DNA of 64,000 nucleotides from [Phialemoniopsis] sp. UDSM-2020 (taxonomy: Eukaryota > Ascomycota > Sordariomycetes > Thyridiales > Thyridiaceae). The notes beneath the pieces are model-generated. The model was not told the origin of the DNA. It did no database searches and saw only the letters and a program-made list of their open reading frames with translations. Position numbers and translations under genes: made by a program. The stretch is from NCBI GenBank assembly GCA_018873225.1, contig JAEILZ010000001.1:1550001-1614000 (forward strand). Reading direction: 5' to 3'. Below, in pieces: positions 39,890 to 51,855 of the stretch; within the stretch, counting starts at the first letter, position 1; each line of letters starts with the position of its first letter.

Positions 39890-41276
39890 CTACATGTGCT
39901 CGACTGGCTCCTCGGGGAGCAGCTCGGCCACCTCTTCCTGAACCCGGAGGAACTCAAAGGGAGGCTGCACGATGCCGTTGAAAAGGAAGGTGAAATAGAC
40001 GAGGAGCACAAAGCCAACCACCTGCAGCCACTTGAACGTCTCCCAACCCAGACCCAGCGACACGATCCAGATGAAGAGCGTCCGGCAGGTGTCAATAGTA
40101 GAGCGAGATGTGGCGCTGACGCTCCTGGTGACGGATAGGCCGAAGAAGTTGAAGCCACTGAATCACCATGATCATTAGAACTAGTTTTGCAAGGCGAAGG
40201 TGTATAAAGATGACACTTACCCGATACTGACCATGATGAGCAAGCTGGAAATCAGAACCTGTGGATGCTCCGTCATCTGTCGCCAGCCCTCGACCATGTC
40301 AAAGTAACCGTACTGGCCAGCCTCGGTCCGGCCGACAGCCAGGTGAAGCACGATCATGCCGATCAAAGTGCCGGACAGGCCAAAGATGCCCTCCCAGCCC
40401 ACGACGCGGAGGGGCTCGATGGCCGAACGCTCGAGGATGTACTCCTCGAGGACAAACTGCGTGGCCGTGAAGATCTGGGCTCCGGCGATGAGCAGAACAC
40501 CAATGATGGCCTTGAGGGCATCCGCAGAAACCTCCGCCGCATCCGGGGTTCCGGCTCCTGGGGGCGCAGACTTGCTCGACTTGGGATCCGGCCAGATGGC
40601 GCCAGCGAGGCCGACGACGGCGACGCCGGTAACGACACCCACCAGCGAGAGCCACTGGAAGAGATGGAGCTTGCGATGGAGAAAGACTACGCTGAAGATG
40701 CCGACGAATAGGACGAGGGCGCCACGCGTCATTTGGTAGATGGAGGCAGCCACGAGCAGTAGACCGCAGTTCATCAAGGTGGTAGCAAGAAGATCGGAGA
40801 GAGCAGGAAGAGCGAGCAGCAAAACCCTGAAACCACGTAGGATCGCCTCGTCATGCTTGTTCGTGTTGCCGCTGCCGTTGAGGGCGGTCTCGGAGTGTAT
40901 GCTCGAAGCATCAGCGTCAGCATCGGCATGGTCGGTGGTGCTGACGGCTTGATAACCTCCCTCGGAGGGCTTCTTGGCGACGTAGCGGTTGTAGAGGTTG
41001 ACGAGACCAACGACGAGCCAGCAGCCCAGCTCACCGACAAACATCTGAGCCGTCTGGATGACGGGCTGCTCAAAGTGAGCTCGCTTCTTGGGGTCCGGAT
41101 CGTCGCAGTTGCGGACGCATTGGTTGTCCTGGCCATCGGGGATTCCGTTAGTATATCAAAGCCTAGTTGAGCAGCGTTGCAGTGTATCATACCTGATACT
41201 TGGTCAACAGCGTGTTGCAAACGCCGGTGAGAAGCATCATTCCCACGAGGAATGGGATGACTGCTTTGACCGCCAT
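39890..41276 (-). CDS. SLC35F6-like nucleotide-sugar/drug-metabolite transporter family protein
   Basis: Minus-strand exons are 41276-41193, 41128-40221 and 40157-39890, encoding 419 residues with about nine or ten membrane segments. The N-terminus MAVKAVIPFLVGMMLLTGVCNTLLTKYQ, then a loop with CVRNC and GELGCWLVVGLVNLY, followed by the EamA-type helix with SIYQMTRGALVLFVG, are those of the SLC35F6/DUF914-related group. FVLEEYILER and VVGWEGIFGL sit in the second EamA half. The C-terminal tail is cytosolic-type (EEVAELLPEEPVEHM). A hydrophilic loop with Asp/Ala repeats (about 92-122) follows the second membrane segment. Substrate unknown; the likely location is an internal membrane such as the lysosome/vacuole or Golgi. 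Confidence 0.88.
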
Positions 41277-42084
41277 GGTTGATGGTATGGCTCTGTGATT
41301 CGACAACGGTGACTGAGTAGGGGCAATGGCGTTATCTTCTAAGACCCGAGGCTTCGACCAGCGAGGTGAAGAAGAGCGGGAGATAGAGGTGTTGTAGGAT
41401 ATGGGCCACCCACTCCGTCTTATAAGGGTTCGCGTACAGGATTGTCACGTCAACGTGAACCTGCTGCGCCTTTGTTGGAGATGGAGGTTGTGCGGTGGAT
41501 TGAGGAGGTGCCGCGGTCGGGGAAGAGCATGTCGGGGTAAAGGGCCAGGCAGGTATGCTGACACGCTCAGCAGGCATGCCAGTGCGGCTAAGACACCCCA
41601 CAGAGGCAGCGATTGATCCATGCTGGGGGATCATGTGGCCCCCTCCGAGTGCTTATCTCTGACCTGGCGAAGCGGGCCATGCCTAAAACGGCCTGGAATC
41701 TTTAGCCCGGATTGGGGTGGACTCGAAGCGACTGGCCCACAATGACCGACTCTCTGGAGCCTCTCGATACTGTGACGAGTGCACTGATGAGGATGACGAG
41801 ACATTGAACTTCCTTGATGATATTGCGAAAACGTTTTGCCTGAGGAGAAACTTATAAATCTCCCTTTGACAATGAGTTGCCATATGAAATAGATTGTGTC
41901 GCATCTGCGAAATATTCTTTGTCTTGATAGAAAGAATGCCTTTGACTTGCGAGCAACAGATAAGTGATGTACTACGTTCAATGAAAAGTAGGATCAATCC
42001 GATAATTGTATTACAAAGACTCAATCAAACGCTTTCTATGGGTATATGCTTGTGTACTGCAATAAACATAACGTGAACCAATGT
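41277..42084. other. Intergenic region between two minus-strand genes
   Basis: 808 bp. It should carry the promoter of the SLC35F6-like gene and the 3' UTR of the DUF2985 gene. Nothing else is supported. Confidence 0.55.
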
Positions 42085-43251
42085 CTATGACCCTCCCTGC
42101 CTGTGCCCGAAACCAAATCGTCTCTTGCCCTGCTCCGGGTCCTCGTTCTTTTGCTTGGGCTTCTTGGCCTCGATATTATTATAGTGATAAATGCCCTGCG
42201 CCTTGTCACTGGCCAGCTTCTCACGGTCCTCCTCGGTCAAGGGCACTCCCTCGATGCTCTTGACAACCTTGCCTTCCAACATGGCGTATATCCCGCCAAT
42301 GGCACCCACGATACAGGCCATGGCGACGAGGAAACCGGTCGTCCAGCTGGGGCGGTCGTATCGATTCAACCCCCACATGACGCCAGACAGACAGCACTGA
42401 AGGAAGGTGTTGCCAATGTTCATCCAGAGAACGAAATCCATCTTCCACAGCTTGGTCGCTGGCGCACGCACGCCAGTCAAAGGCGCGTTCGCGAGCTTGT
42501 TCTCCGGGAAGGGAATCACGTCGCGGGAGAGATCTTCCGGGATGTTGTCCGGACCGACATCGACAGGTATTTCTTGGGAGCCTGCCAGGCGAAACCAGCT
42601 CTTGTGGATGCCGGCGAGGCGGCGCAAAGCCGTGTGTTCATTGAGGATGCGGAACCTCATCAACCAGTACATATCGCGGAACCTCCAAGGTGCCAGTCCG
42701 AAACCAGTCACACAGAAGAGGGCATTCAGAATCTGCGAGTCCCACTCGACCCATTTGCGACGTGGCGAGTTGATGTCGTTGCAGTCCGGGTAGCACATCG
42801 CAGGAGCGGCGTTACAAAGCAGGAGGAACAGCATCCCTCCCCATGCGACAACATTGAGTGAATATAGGACAATGAGAAATCCGACGGGTTTCGTGGAGAA
42901 CTTCCAGAAAGCGATCGCGCCATGTTTCCACGATGTTCCGGTAGAGTATTTCGGAGGGAAATGATAGCCGTTCGCAAAGTCTCGAGTGAACTCGTCTTCT
43001 TGGCGAGAACCACGCAGCGTGGTTTGGTCGGAGCTCGCAGTTCTGGGTTTCTTCTCGCCGCTGGCAGATGTGCTTGGCGATGCCACATGATCGTCGGGAT
43101 TCCCCTGCTTGGCGGCGGCAGCCACCGACGATGCCATGTCACCAGCCGCAGCCCAGGCGCCAGGTGGGGGGTCCGACTGTTCAAACCCTTCCTCGACTTT
43201 GCGAGCCATAGGTTTGGAATCGTTGGATTGGGAGTTTGAGAGAGCTGTCAT
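42085..43251 (-). CDS. DUF2985/PLAC8-related membrane protein
   Basis: A single exon encoding 388 residues when started at ATG 43251; an upstream in-frame ATG at 43380 would add 43 residues, but the region around it looks like leader sequence. After a Ser/Ala-rich N-terminus, GYHFPPKYSTGTSWKHGAIAFW precedes a membrane segment, then the conserved block CYPDCNDINSPRRKWVEWDSQILNALFC and the helix-rich FGLAPWRFRDMYWL. Two more hydrophobic segments (LWMNIGNTFLQCCLSGVMWG; FLVAMACIVGAIGGIYAML) follow, then a Lys-rich tail. This is the fungal DUF2985 family. Its function is unknown to me. A PLAC8-like cysteine arrangement is suggested but not complete. Confidence 0.82.
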   Translation of the reverse strand: MTALSNSQSNDSKPMARKVEEGFEQSDPPPGAWAAAGDMASSVAAAAKQGNPDDHVASPSTSASGEKKPRTASSDQTTLRGSRQEDEFTRDFANGYHFPPKYSTGTSWKHGAIAFWKFSTKPVGFLIVLYSLNVVAWGGMLFLLLCNAAPAMCYPDCNDINSPRRKWVEWDSQILNALFCVTGFGLAPWRFRDMYWLMRFRILNEHTALRRLAGIHKSWFRLAGSQEIPVDVGPDNIPEDLSRDVIPFPENKLANAPLTGVRAPATKLWKMDFVLWMNIGNTFLQCCLSGVMWGLNRYDRPSWTTGFLVAMACIVGAIGGIYAMLEGKVVKSIEGVPLTEEDREKLASDKAQGIYHYNNIEAKKPKQKNEDPEQGKRRFGFGHRQGGS

Positions 43252-44488
43252 TTTGCGTAGTGGTGAAAAGGCAGATGGATGAGTTGTTTTAGGGCCCGTC
43301 CGTGGGAGTCGATTTATTGTCGCAAAGCGATTGGTGGTGACGTCTGAGATTGAGTCGAATTGCGGGCGATAAAGGGGCAATTAGAAGGCCGTGAAGGCCG
43401 TAGTAGTGATAATTCAAGCCGACGAATGACCCATAAGAGAATAAAAGAAGCGTGGGATTGAGCAAGTTATGAACAAGCAGAGAAAAAAGATACTGGTCCC
43501 GAGTCGACCAGACTTATGAGGAGAAATGAAGAAGTAGAATCAGAGGCTTCCCAAACTGCCTGATGTTTTGGTAGAAACAGCGAAAGAGCCTAGAATTATT
43601 AGTACCGGGGACCATGACTTGGGTGGCGCGCAAGCAATTGACTGGGGCAACCAGGGTGCTAGGCCAGTCCAGCCAAGAACCTGATTCAGGGCCAGATCGA
43701 AACTCCCGCCGGAGATTTGCCAGCCTACCGGACCGCGAATGCGAGAGTGGCTTTGACGTCACGCTAACGAACCCGAGGCCCCGATACGATACCTTCTTTG
43801 ACTTTAGAGGGCCTGTCAGTGCTGCTTGTCAAAATCACAAGTACTGCCAACACAAAAGTAACTGGAGCCAGTCCACTTGCTGCGACGGCAAATGGCCCAT
43901 TTGTCCCCGGCAATTGGGCCATCGAGTCTAGTTATCCTGACCCAAATGAGATCTCGCAAGATCTCAATGTTGGCCGGATGATGTCACCATTTGAAGAAGC
44001 GGCACGATCGCATCTATGCATACTTAGGTATTGGTATTATAGGTCTACGTAGCCAGTGATGCATGAGCCATCAAAATGCATCGCTTGACGCATCTTGGCA
44101 TTCAGGATGCGGCTCCTTTCCGTACGAAAGCCTGCACGTTTCGCAACGCATGGTGGGAAAAGCCACCCGCATTCGTACCTCGTCTCCAGCTCGTCTCGTT
44201 CGCAATCCGCACCGCCGTAGCGGCACCGCCGAGGCCGAAAAGCGCATCTCTGGGGCTCCAGGCGCGCGGTCCGTCTCAGATGCTCCACTAATTTTACTTT
44301 TTTGCTCCACGAGCAACGGGCTGCCGGGGTCGTTTCAGCCCGATTTTTTTCAAGGGTCCTCAAGGTGCATGGAATGGCCATGCATGCAGACCTTTTTGGC
44401 ATCCCTTTCAACGTTGTAGACGCGGCAAATCCCGACACCTTTCATTTCTTCATATAACGAAAACGGGGAAAGCCTGCAAACGCGCACG
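43252..44488. promoter_or_regulatory. Divergent intergenic region, DUF2985 gene and sen15
   Basis: 1.24 kb. It contains an 8-bp perfect inverted repeat with a 15-bp spacer at 43892-43922. No gene was seen. Confidence 0.5.
43892..43922. repeat. 8-bp inverted repeat (atggccca / tgggccat), 15-bp spacer
   Basis: Arms at 43892-43899 and 43915-43922 are exact reverse complements. It could be a dimeric regulator site, but a chance match is possible at this length. Confidence 0.6.
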
Positions 44489-44974
44489 ATGTCCTCCGCC
44501 GACTGCCTCGAGGACCTTGCCCAGGTTGTCCTCAACAACCTCGAGAATCAGCAGGACTGGACGCGGCTACAGGTTCACCATGGCCCATCTCACCCAAGGC
44601 CCTTGATCTCGGGGCTCTCTGCTCGTCGTATGTATATCCACCCTGATGAGCAGATTGAGATCCTCAAGGCCGAGAGGAAGCTGGACCATCCACTTCCTCA
44701 GCCTCCAGAGTTCGAATGGGTTCTCCCGGTGCATCTAGCTGAGAAAACCACAATCAGCCAGTTCGCCGCAGTATTCGACTCTATCAACGCGTTGCCTCCT
44801 GATGCCATGTCTGAGAGTTTGGACGTGGCAGCAGGGGATGGTGACGCGGCGAAGTGGAAACAGTGGCGCAGCTCAAAGAGACAGAAGAGGATCATTATCG
44901 CGGTCGTCCAGGATGACTCGACCGTCTCCTACTACGTGATGCACGACGGAATCGTGAAGCCGAGGCAGAACTGA
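44489..44974 (+). CDS. sen15: tRNA-splicing endonuclease subunit Sen15
   Basis: A single exon encoding 161 residues. Sen15 is a structural subunit of the four-part tRNA-intron endonuclease, which in yeast sits on the mitochondrial surface. The Sen15 domain is seen as the segment ending in EFEWVLPVHLAEKTTISQF, the IHPDEQIEILK helix start, and the last beta strands RIIIAVVQDDSTVSYYVMHDG. The size is usual for the family. Its stop lies only 94 bp from the 3' end of the convergent alcohol dehydrogenase gene, so the 3' UTRs probably overlap. Confidence 0.9.
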   Translation: MSSADCLEDLAQVVLNNLENQQDWTRLQVHHGPSHPRPLISGLSARRMYIHPDEQIEILKAERKLDHPLPQPPEFEWVLPVHLAEKTTISQFAAVFDSINALPPDAMSESLDVAAGDGDAAKWKQWRSSKRQKRIIIAVVQDDSTVSYYVMHDGIVKPRQN

Positions 44975-45068
44975 ATGCCACTGTTGCACATGGCATTGTC
45001 GCTACGGTTACAACAACTCTACATGGCTATGCCCGCGTGTTCGCGACTGGTCAAACCGTACAACTCAA

Positions 45069-46488
45069 TCACGGAGTGAACACGATTTTCTGCACCTTCA
45101 TCTTGTCAAACAGATCGTACGCCTCCACTGCGCCCGAAAGTGGCACGATCTTCTCAAACATGAAGCTGTCGCGGAACGTGTGAGCCGGCAGACTGCAACT
45201 CGGAGCGAGGGGATGACAAATCTCACCTGAAGAGATGCTGTTGCTTGGCCAGCACCTTGAGTGCATCCGGGAAAATGGATCGCACTGGGCATCTGCCCAT
45301 GAGGAGCCTCACGTTTTTGCTAACATCTTGTTAGCGTGGTCTAGTGATCTCGTTTGCAATGCGCGGTATGACTTACTTGTATCCTTGATCGCCATTGAAC
45401 GGGATCTGACCACAATGTTAGCGAAGAGATTCGAGACCAAGACTCGTGGCTGCTTACATCACCATGGTGAACGCCAATACTGCTGATTACCCCAAACGGG
45501 CGGATGAGATCATACGCGGTCTTCATGGCCGGGGTGAGACCGACAACCTCGACCACCGCGTCCGCTCCTCGTCCCTCGGTCACCTCCAGCACCCTCTTGC
45601 GCATTCCCTCTGCGTCCTTCATGAAGTTCAGCGGCTCGGCACCGAGGCTTCGGGCCAGCTTAAGACGGCTGTCGACACTGTCGACGGCGAACAAGTGCTT
45701 AGGCTTGTACTCCAGAGCAGCAACAATGGCACACAATCCGACAGGGCCACATCCTATCACGACCACGGTGGCGTCCGAGGAGGCTTGCGGCTCGATCCAC
45801 TTGAAAGCGTTTCTTGCGCCGAAGAATCCGGTGGGGAAGATGTCACCCATGAGGATCAGTGCCTTGTCGTCGACCTCGGAAGGCGCCTTGACGGCAGTTC
45901 CATCCGCCAGTGGTACCCGAACATATTCGGCCTGGCCACCGTCAAGCTTGGCGCAACCGAAAAGAAGGCCCTTGGCGCAACGAGCCGAGGATCCGAGCTT
46001 GCAGTAGAAGCATTCACCGCTTGTCAACGTTAGCAGTTGCATTACCCGGACGGTTCTCATGGGGCAGTCCTACCAAGATGTCGTGAAAGGGACGACAACT
46101 TTGTCTCCGACCTTGAGGGTCTTGACTGCAGGACCCGCCTCGATCACCTCCCCCGTGAATTCGTGGCCCATAATGAAGCCGGCGCTGGCATGAGGATCAA
46201 GGCCACGGTATGTGTGGAGCTCACTAGACAACTTGTCAGAGGGATGCAGCCGTGTCCGACGGCTGAAAGGGGCCTACATACGATCCGCAGAGCGCAGTCG
46301 CGTGCACTTTGAGAATGACATCTTGTTCGTCCTGTACTACATTGATGGGGCGATGTCAGCAGCAAGTCTTGATCTGTCGCGGAACTGCTGGGGAAGCAAG
46401 ACCTACTCTTGGGCACGGGGCGATCCTCCACAGAGACTTTGCGGACACCGCCGAACACGACGGCCTTCATTGTCTTTTGTGTCGCCAT
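45069..46488 (-). CDS. Zinc-dependent alcohol dehydrogenase (medium-chain)
   Basis: Minus-strand exons are 46488-46407, 46336-46282, 46223-46074, 46019-45458, 45405-45377, 45319-45227 and 45192-45069, encoding 364 residues. Catalytic-zinc ligands are in ALCGSELHTYRG and the HEF of GHEFTGEV. The structural zinc lobe is CGECFYCKLGSSARCAKG. The NAD(P) fold has GCGPVGLCA and later GRGADAVVEVVG. Overall it resembles the FdhA/Tdh-like subgroup of alcohol dehydrogenases; the substrate cannot be told. Six introns split a short gene, including a 29-nt exon (45377-45405) and one AAG acceptor (intron 46020-46073). Each junction restores a conserved run, such as PFTTSCGECFYC and HHGDIPFNGDQGYNKN. The ATG at 46488 gives the longest sensible N-terminus; one at 46470 is possible. 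Confidence 0.9.
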
Positions 46489-49468
46489 GGTCGAGGGGCG
46501 TTGCTTGGCACAGTGGTGGACGTAGCGTTTCCCAAACTATGATCTTATGATCTTATGATTCTTGCTTCTTCTCTACCCCTCGAACCTTGGTGACGAGATG
46601 CCTGTCTAAGCTGCGGTCTCACAATGGGTCAGCCGCAGAGCCGTTTAGTCGCACAATGTTTCCTTGTCCGTGTAACCCTGGGTTCGAGACAACAGGTGAT
46701 CACGAGAAGTTGTCGAATGGGGATATATGCTTCGAATGCGGCGACTACCTTAGCAGTGCTGCAAGAGCTAGAGAGAGCTCCAGGTGGGGTCGGATGGTGG
46801 ACAAGGCCGGTCCTATGCGATGTCGGCCAGGCTTACCTTTTCGAGCATTGCCGGCTCGGTGTACAAGCTCTTTCCCAGGCCGGCGGGTTCGCCAAGTACC
46901 GTTTCCACGCCGTCCGCAACATCCCGAGAGAAGCTCTTTGACTTGGCCGATCAAAAAGGCCTGGGGAGATAAGCCTCGGGACAGAGACAGTTGTTTCTTA
47001 GTCGGATCTCGGTAGCTGACTAGTCCACAGCTACTCCGTACCCAGGCGCTATCCTTCAAGGACCATAATGCAATGCTACTACATACCATTCGACTCCATG
47101 TCCCATCCGTAATAAAAGACCATAGGCTTTCCGTTGTCTTTGTTTTGGTGCACCTCCTTCAACCACGAAGGGAACGAGAAGGGACATTTGAGCCACCGGC
47201 ACGTTGGTGCGGCACAGTCTCCCTTCCTTCGTTTCATCTTCTCAGACCCTGCGGGCGTGGCCTGCGTGCATGTCTCCACGTGTTGCGCATTTTCGGTAGA
47301 CTAGGTATTAAGCTTTGGACAACATTCTTTGCATCGTGTCTTAGAGTCCGACTTTATCACTGCCGAAAACCAGCAAAGCTGGTTTGGTGTCAAGAAGATA
47401 TCTCCCGTCCGCGGCTCCAGCACTTTATTACCCCCTGTTGCGGCTTACAATGTCCCGCTATTGGCGGCTGAAAACATTTAAGTTTACGGGTAAAATCACC
47501 AATGTCGTAATAAGTCCCTAGCGAAGGATGCCGTCCCTTTCCAGAAGCTTTTTGCCAAACCCCCCATGTGCCATCGCATCTTCCCTCTATGGTTCTTTTC
47601 AATTCCTTGTCTAATTACGTCTTGACTTCGGTGATGCCGTGATTTGCAGGGAAGATCTGGAAAGGCACCCCCGCGGCGGCGGCGTGGGTTGCGGCTTTTC
47701 CTTGTCGAGGATGGCATCTGCAGCCACACTTTGGGTCAACGTGGGATGGCACGCCTCAAATAGCATCTCGGTAAGACAAGATCTCTCTTGTCTTTTCCTA
47801 CTTTGGACCAAACAGCGGTGAAAAGCATCATCACGTTTTCCAAAAGGACTCTCGCATACAACCCCCAGTGGCCCCCCAACCGCACCATTGCACCCCCAAC
47901 TCCCATCTCGAATGATTATGCCCAGATGGGGGTGCTGTTCATGACGATAGTGGCGGGAAATGAGGCGACGCCCACGAGGGGGGCACGAGTTTTGTTACCA
48001 GTTAGTAGCAGCAGCAGCATGCACAAGCGCTTGCTGCTGAGGCTCAGGGTCAGAAGAAGATGTAAGCCGCGAGGATCAACAGCATGGTTCCCCCCCGACT
48101 CAGCCCCCAAAGTTCTGACCACTCAAAACCCCGCACTCGACAGAGTGCGCTACAGGCATCTCGATGATGATGCCCTGAACCCCTTTACCGGGACCAGCCG
48201 CTCCCCTGCTGCTTGCTCTGGTTCAGGGCTGAAGTCGCCGAAGCTTAAATGCACTGTACTTCTGGCGCAGGGAGCGGGTCACTGGGAAGGGAATTAGGAG
48301 AGAAAGAGCCATGACATCGTCGCGCATCCCAGCATATTTTCTCCGAAATAGATTCAGTCGGCCGCTTGTAATACGACCCTCGTACTTGCACTATCTGGAA
48401 AGGCGAAGCGAGGCGAAACAAGACTGGCTCTTTTGCGGCCGGGTCGCTCGCCCTGCTTTCTTGGGTCATTTGCGGCGAAGCTGCTGGCCAACACGCGGGC
48501 GCGGGGGAGACGGCTCTTACGCGGGCGGGCGGGCAGGCGGCTCATTGCGTTCCCCCTGCAAGTAAATGCAAAGCAAAAAAGCAACGGTGATCATGTCATG
48601 TACACTGCCATTTGGCAGCATCAGTCCGCGTGGCCAAGTGTAAGCTAGTCACTGCTTACAACCAATGAACTAGTGCCGATGCTGCTGGTGAGGACAACCC
48701 GCGAGATGCTCTTCTGCATTCGATCCACGAATGTGACATTATTGATTTGGTGGATGAGCGAGTGAGGGCGTGGTAGATGGTGTTAGTGGTGGTGGGTAGG
48801 TGGTTGTCATCGTCGGTGCTAAAGTAGCGCAAATAGGAATCACTGGACGAACATGTACCAGACCGCTCTTCTTGTGACTGGCGGGAGGACAAGAGAGAGA
48901 GGAGGTCGAGACAAGAGAGGGGTCGACATAGCTACCGAGATTTCCAAGACCTCCATCGGGCATCGATCCGCCGGGCTTGGGCTTTGGTGCGCCCGTCTCG
49001 AGCCAGGAAATGCCAGAGGGTAGGAAGAGGCAGTGAGTCGAAACCACCCCTCACCTCTGGATCCCTGGTTTTGATGGATTCTCCGTGGTTTCATCCCGCT
49101 CGCTTGTCCAGCCTCCATCGATAGCCTACGTGCCTACGTCTGCGAAGGGGGGACGGGAAACAAACGATGATCAAGGTCGTGGTAGAGGGAGGTCCTTGTG
49201 AATGGCGATGACCAAGAAAGCACATTTTCCCGGGGCTCGGTCGATCGAATTGTGGACAGTGACCAGTAGCATCTGTCAGTCGATTCAACGGTGTCAGCAA
49301 TGAACGGTGCGTGTGGTGTCAGCTGCGATGCGGCGCTGGGAGGGGACCTCCCTTGAATCCCGTCATTTAGGTTGGCTCAGAGGCAGGTAATGAAGCGGCT
49401 GAGCTTCGTCCCACCCGAAGATCCTTGTCAGTACTCCCATGCCCGCATATCTGCGTGCCTGTGCTGTG

Positions 49469-49487
49469 TCTGGTCTGGTCTGGTCTG
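49469..49487 (+). repeat. (TCTGG)3 short tandem repeat
   Basis: Three TCTGG units followed by TCTG in the gene desert. A short array with no coding context. Confidence 0.7.
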
Positions 49488-49838
49488 TCTGCTGGGGCGG
49501 GTGCGGGCATGTCTTGCTCCTTGATATTGATTGAGGATATCCCGTGGTCGATAATAGATACAACTGCAAGATGCGACATGGGACTGCGTTGCGTGTGGTA
49601 TGTGGCATGTACTGCAAGTAAGTACTCGAAGGTGCATCAGCCACGGTTTCGAGATGTCTCTTCCCCGAGTCGCCAGGGATTCCCGCCTGTCGAAACGATC
49701 GGCCCGCTCCATCTTGCTCAGAAAGTACCTGAGCTAAATAAACCTTGTCTCTCTTGCGGTTTGCCTGCAGAGGTAGCATCGACTGGGGGACTGATGGAGA
49801 ACTGTATGTACTTTTTCGTCGACTGTTCTTGTATTCCT

Positions 49839-49855
49839 TTCTCTCTCTCTCTCTT
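49839..49855 (+). repeat. (CT)n microsatellite
   Basis: About eight CT units in a pyrimidine-rich stretch ahead of the C2H2 gene. Confidence 0.7.
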
Positions 49856-51786
49856 TCACTTGCGCTTGCCTGCCCACAAGCCGAAAGATCAGGGCCAAGC
49901 CACCTGTTACCTGACCATACGCGCACGTGTGACCAGGTGCCGATTTGGCCTCCCGCTTCGATTTGAGGCTGTTAAAAAAGCATTTCAGGTACCACCGATG
50001 CAAGTGCGCTGTCGATCTTCTCTCTCACCCTTCTCGCTCTCGCCCTCGCGCGGTCTTTCACTTCTCCCTTCTCTGTTGACTTTGCTTCATCACGACACTG
50101 GCTGGTCATCAAGTCTATCCTCATCCGCGCATGTAGTTCTCTACTGTTCGATAAAGTTGCTGTTGTTTGTTGGATTGTATATACCTGCCAACGTCAAATG
50201 CGAAGAACATTAAAGTACCTCCCTACCTGCTTCGTGCACCACTACCCTGGACTGAGAGAGCCCACTCTCCAACCCACGTCTACCCATTCATTCTTCACCC
50301 ACGACGACAACCCTTCTACTTCCACTTCTTCTCCTCCCACCTCCCACCTCCACTCCCTCCACCAATCCATCGTTCTGCGCTCCACCCACACGAATGAACC
50401 CTTTGGTCTACTCATTCGACCCAGTCCACTATTCTCGCTGTCTCGTCTCTTGCACTCTTGCTCTTGTGTGTCTCTTCTCAGAGCTGGGCCGCGGGCTATG
50501 TACATGTATTATTAGGCAGGACGCTTCTGCGCACTTGCGAGACTTATCATAGTCGCCCGTCTCCCCCTCTTCCCAAGCGTCTCGCGCACCTCTTCTCAAC
50601 CTTAGCTCCAGAGGCATTTTCAGACAGAAAAAAGAGAGAAAAGAAAGCAAAGATCCTAGACCGCCAGAAAAAGAAACCACCAAACATCGACCAGTGTCTC
50701 TGCGTATTCCCTGTCTCACCAGCCCTCACCACTGACGATATTTGCTACACACCCCTACAGCCGACCCAGCCAGCAACAAAGCGAACAGAGTCCAAGATTA
50801 TATCCTTGTCGTGACACACAACCACCTTCCAAGGCTGTCGCACTTTATCTGAGAATCGCAGACTCCGAGGTCGTTAGCGAATTTGCCGCACTCTAGGGGA
50901 ACCAAGCTTGTGCCCTCACTTACCTAGGTTGTGTCTCTCTCCCTGTCTCTCTTTCTATCAGGTAAAGCAAGAGGGTTATCACACTACCGAAGCGTTGTGT
51001 CCACCACGCCGTCCTGCGCGCTTTCAGTCTAAACCATCTCCACACACCCGCCTCCCCGCTTCCTTTATCCAACGGACAGGGTCACGAGCTGGGCCCTACC
51101 TTGCCTACCTGGGCTGGCCTACTTTACCGCACGCTTGTTCACTTGGTCCCTGCGCCCGCTAAAACACCCGAACCTGGGGCTCTGCGCAAGACCGCACCGC
51201 CGGCCGCCCATCTTCCACCACCCACCACTCCACTAGACCTGGAGTACCTAGCAGCACCACCACCTCCACCACCACCACCACCGGTGCCAACCCGCTACCG
51301 CCAACTCCATTTCCCATCGCATTCCCGTCTCTCCCCCCCTCCGTCCCTCCTAAGGGCGCAATTTACTTCCCCTACCTTTCTCGGTCTTCACCTGTCGCAG
51401 CCGTGTCTGTTCCCTCGTCTTCCCTTATAAACAAGGGCGACGATACGAAACCTGGGGGAAATCCACAGTCCCCTCGTCCCCAGACCGTTCTAGGAGCCAA
51501 GAGGTGGAGAAGGTTGGGCTGCCACCTTGGAAAGCGACAGAGTGCGCGCGCGCACCTAAAATACGAAACAGCAATTGGAAGATCGAGAAAGCCAGCTGAA
51601 GCGACAGCACAGGCGCTGGGCATAGTCCTCGCAGAATAAAACGGCGACTAAGAGCCCATACGCGATATAACCGGCGGCGGGGACTTTGGCGACCGATTAA
51701 TTCCCAACAGCCCTCTTAGACCGCTCTCCCCATCTCGATGGCGGTCTGGCCCGCCTGAACTCGCCCTTGTGAGAGTCCCTGCGCAG

Positions 51787-51855
51787 ATGCGACGATATGA
51801 CTACAGCCGCAACTTTCTCGAATCCAACACAATTCGCCTCAGTCGATCTTTATGA
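51787..51855 (+). other. Upstream ORF overlapping the C2H2 factor start codon
   Basis: A 22-codon frame that starts at an ATG 10 nt before the main start and ends at TGA 51853-51855, in a different frame. If transcribed with the leader, it would overlap the main start and could lower its translation. Confidence 0.7.

Larger units (their letters stand above)
46489..51796. other. Gene desert upstream of C2H2 factor
   Basis: 5.3 kb between divergently transcribed genes. Many short frames occur, the longest 262 codons at 49425-50213, but none has a recognisable domain. From about 49.8 kb to the C2H2 start the plus strand is strongly CT-rich, with simple-sequence CT, TCTGG and CCA tracts, as in long fungal leaders. 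The proximal 1.8 kb probably belongs to the promoter or 5' UTR of the C2H2 gene. Confidence 0.6.

Noticed and set aside
46681..46690. ggttcgagac, tRNA B-box-like word
   Set aside because: The flanks do not form the T-arm or acceptor stem, and no A-box was seen; a similar word near 34658 fails for the same reason.
49425..50213. 262-codon open frame in the gene desert
   Set aside because: No domain, composition driven by CT-rich leader DNA, and no consistent splice or start context.
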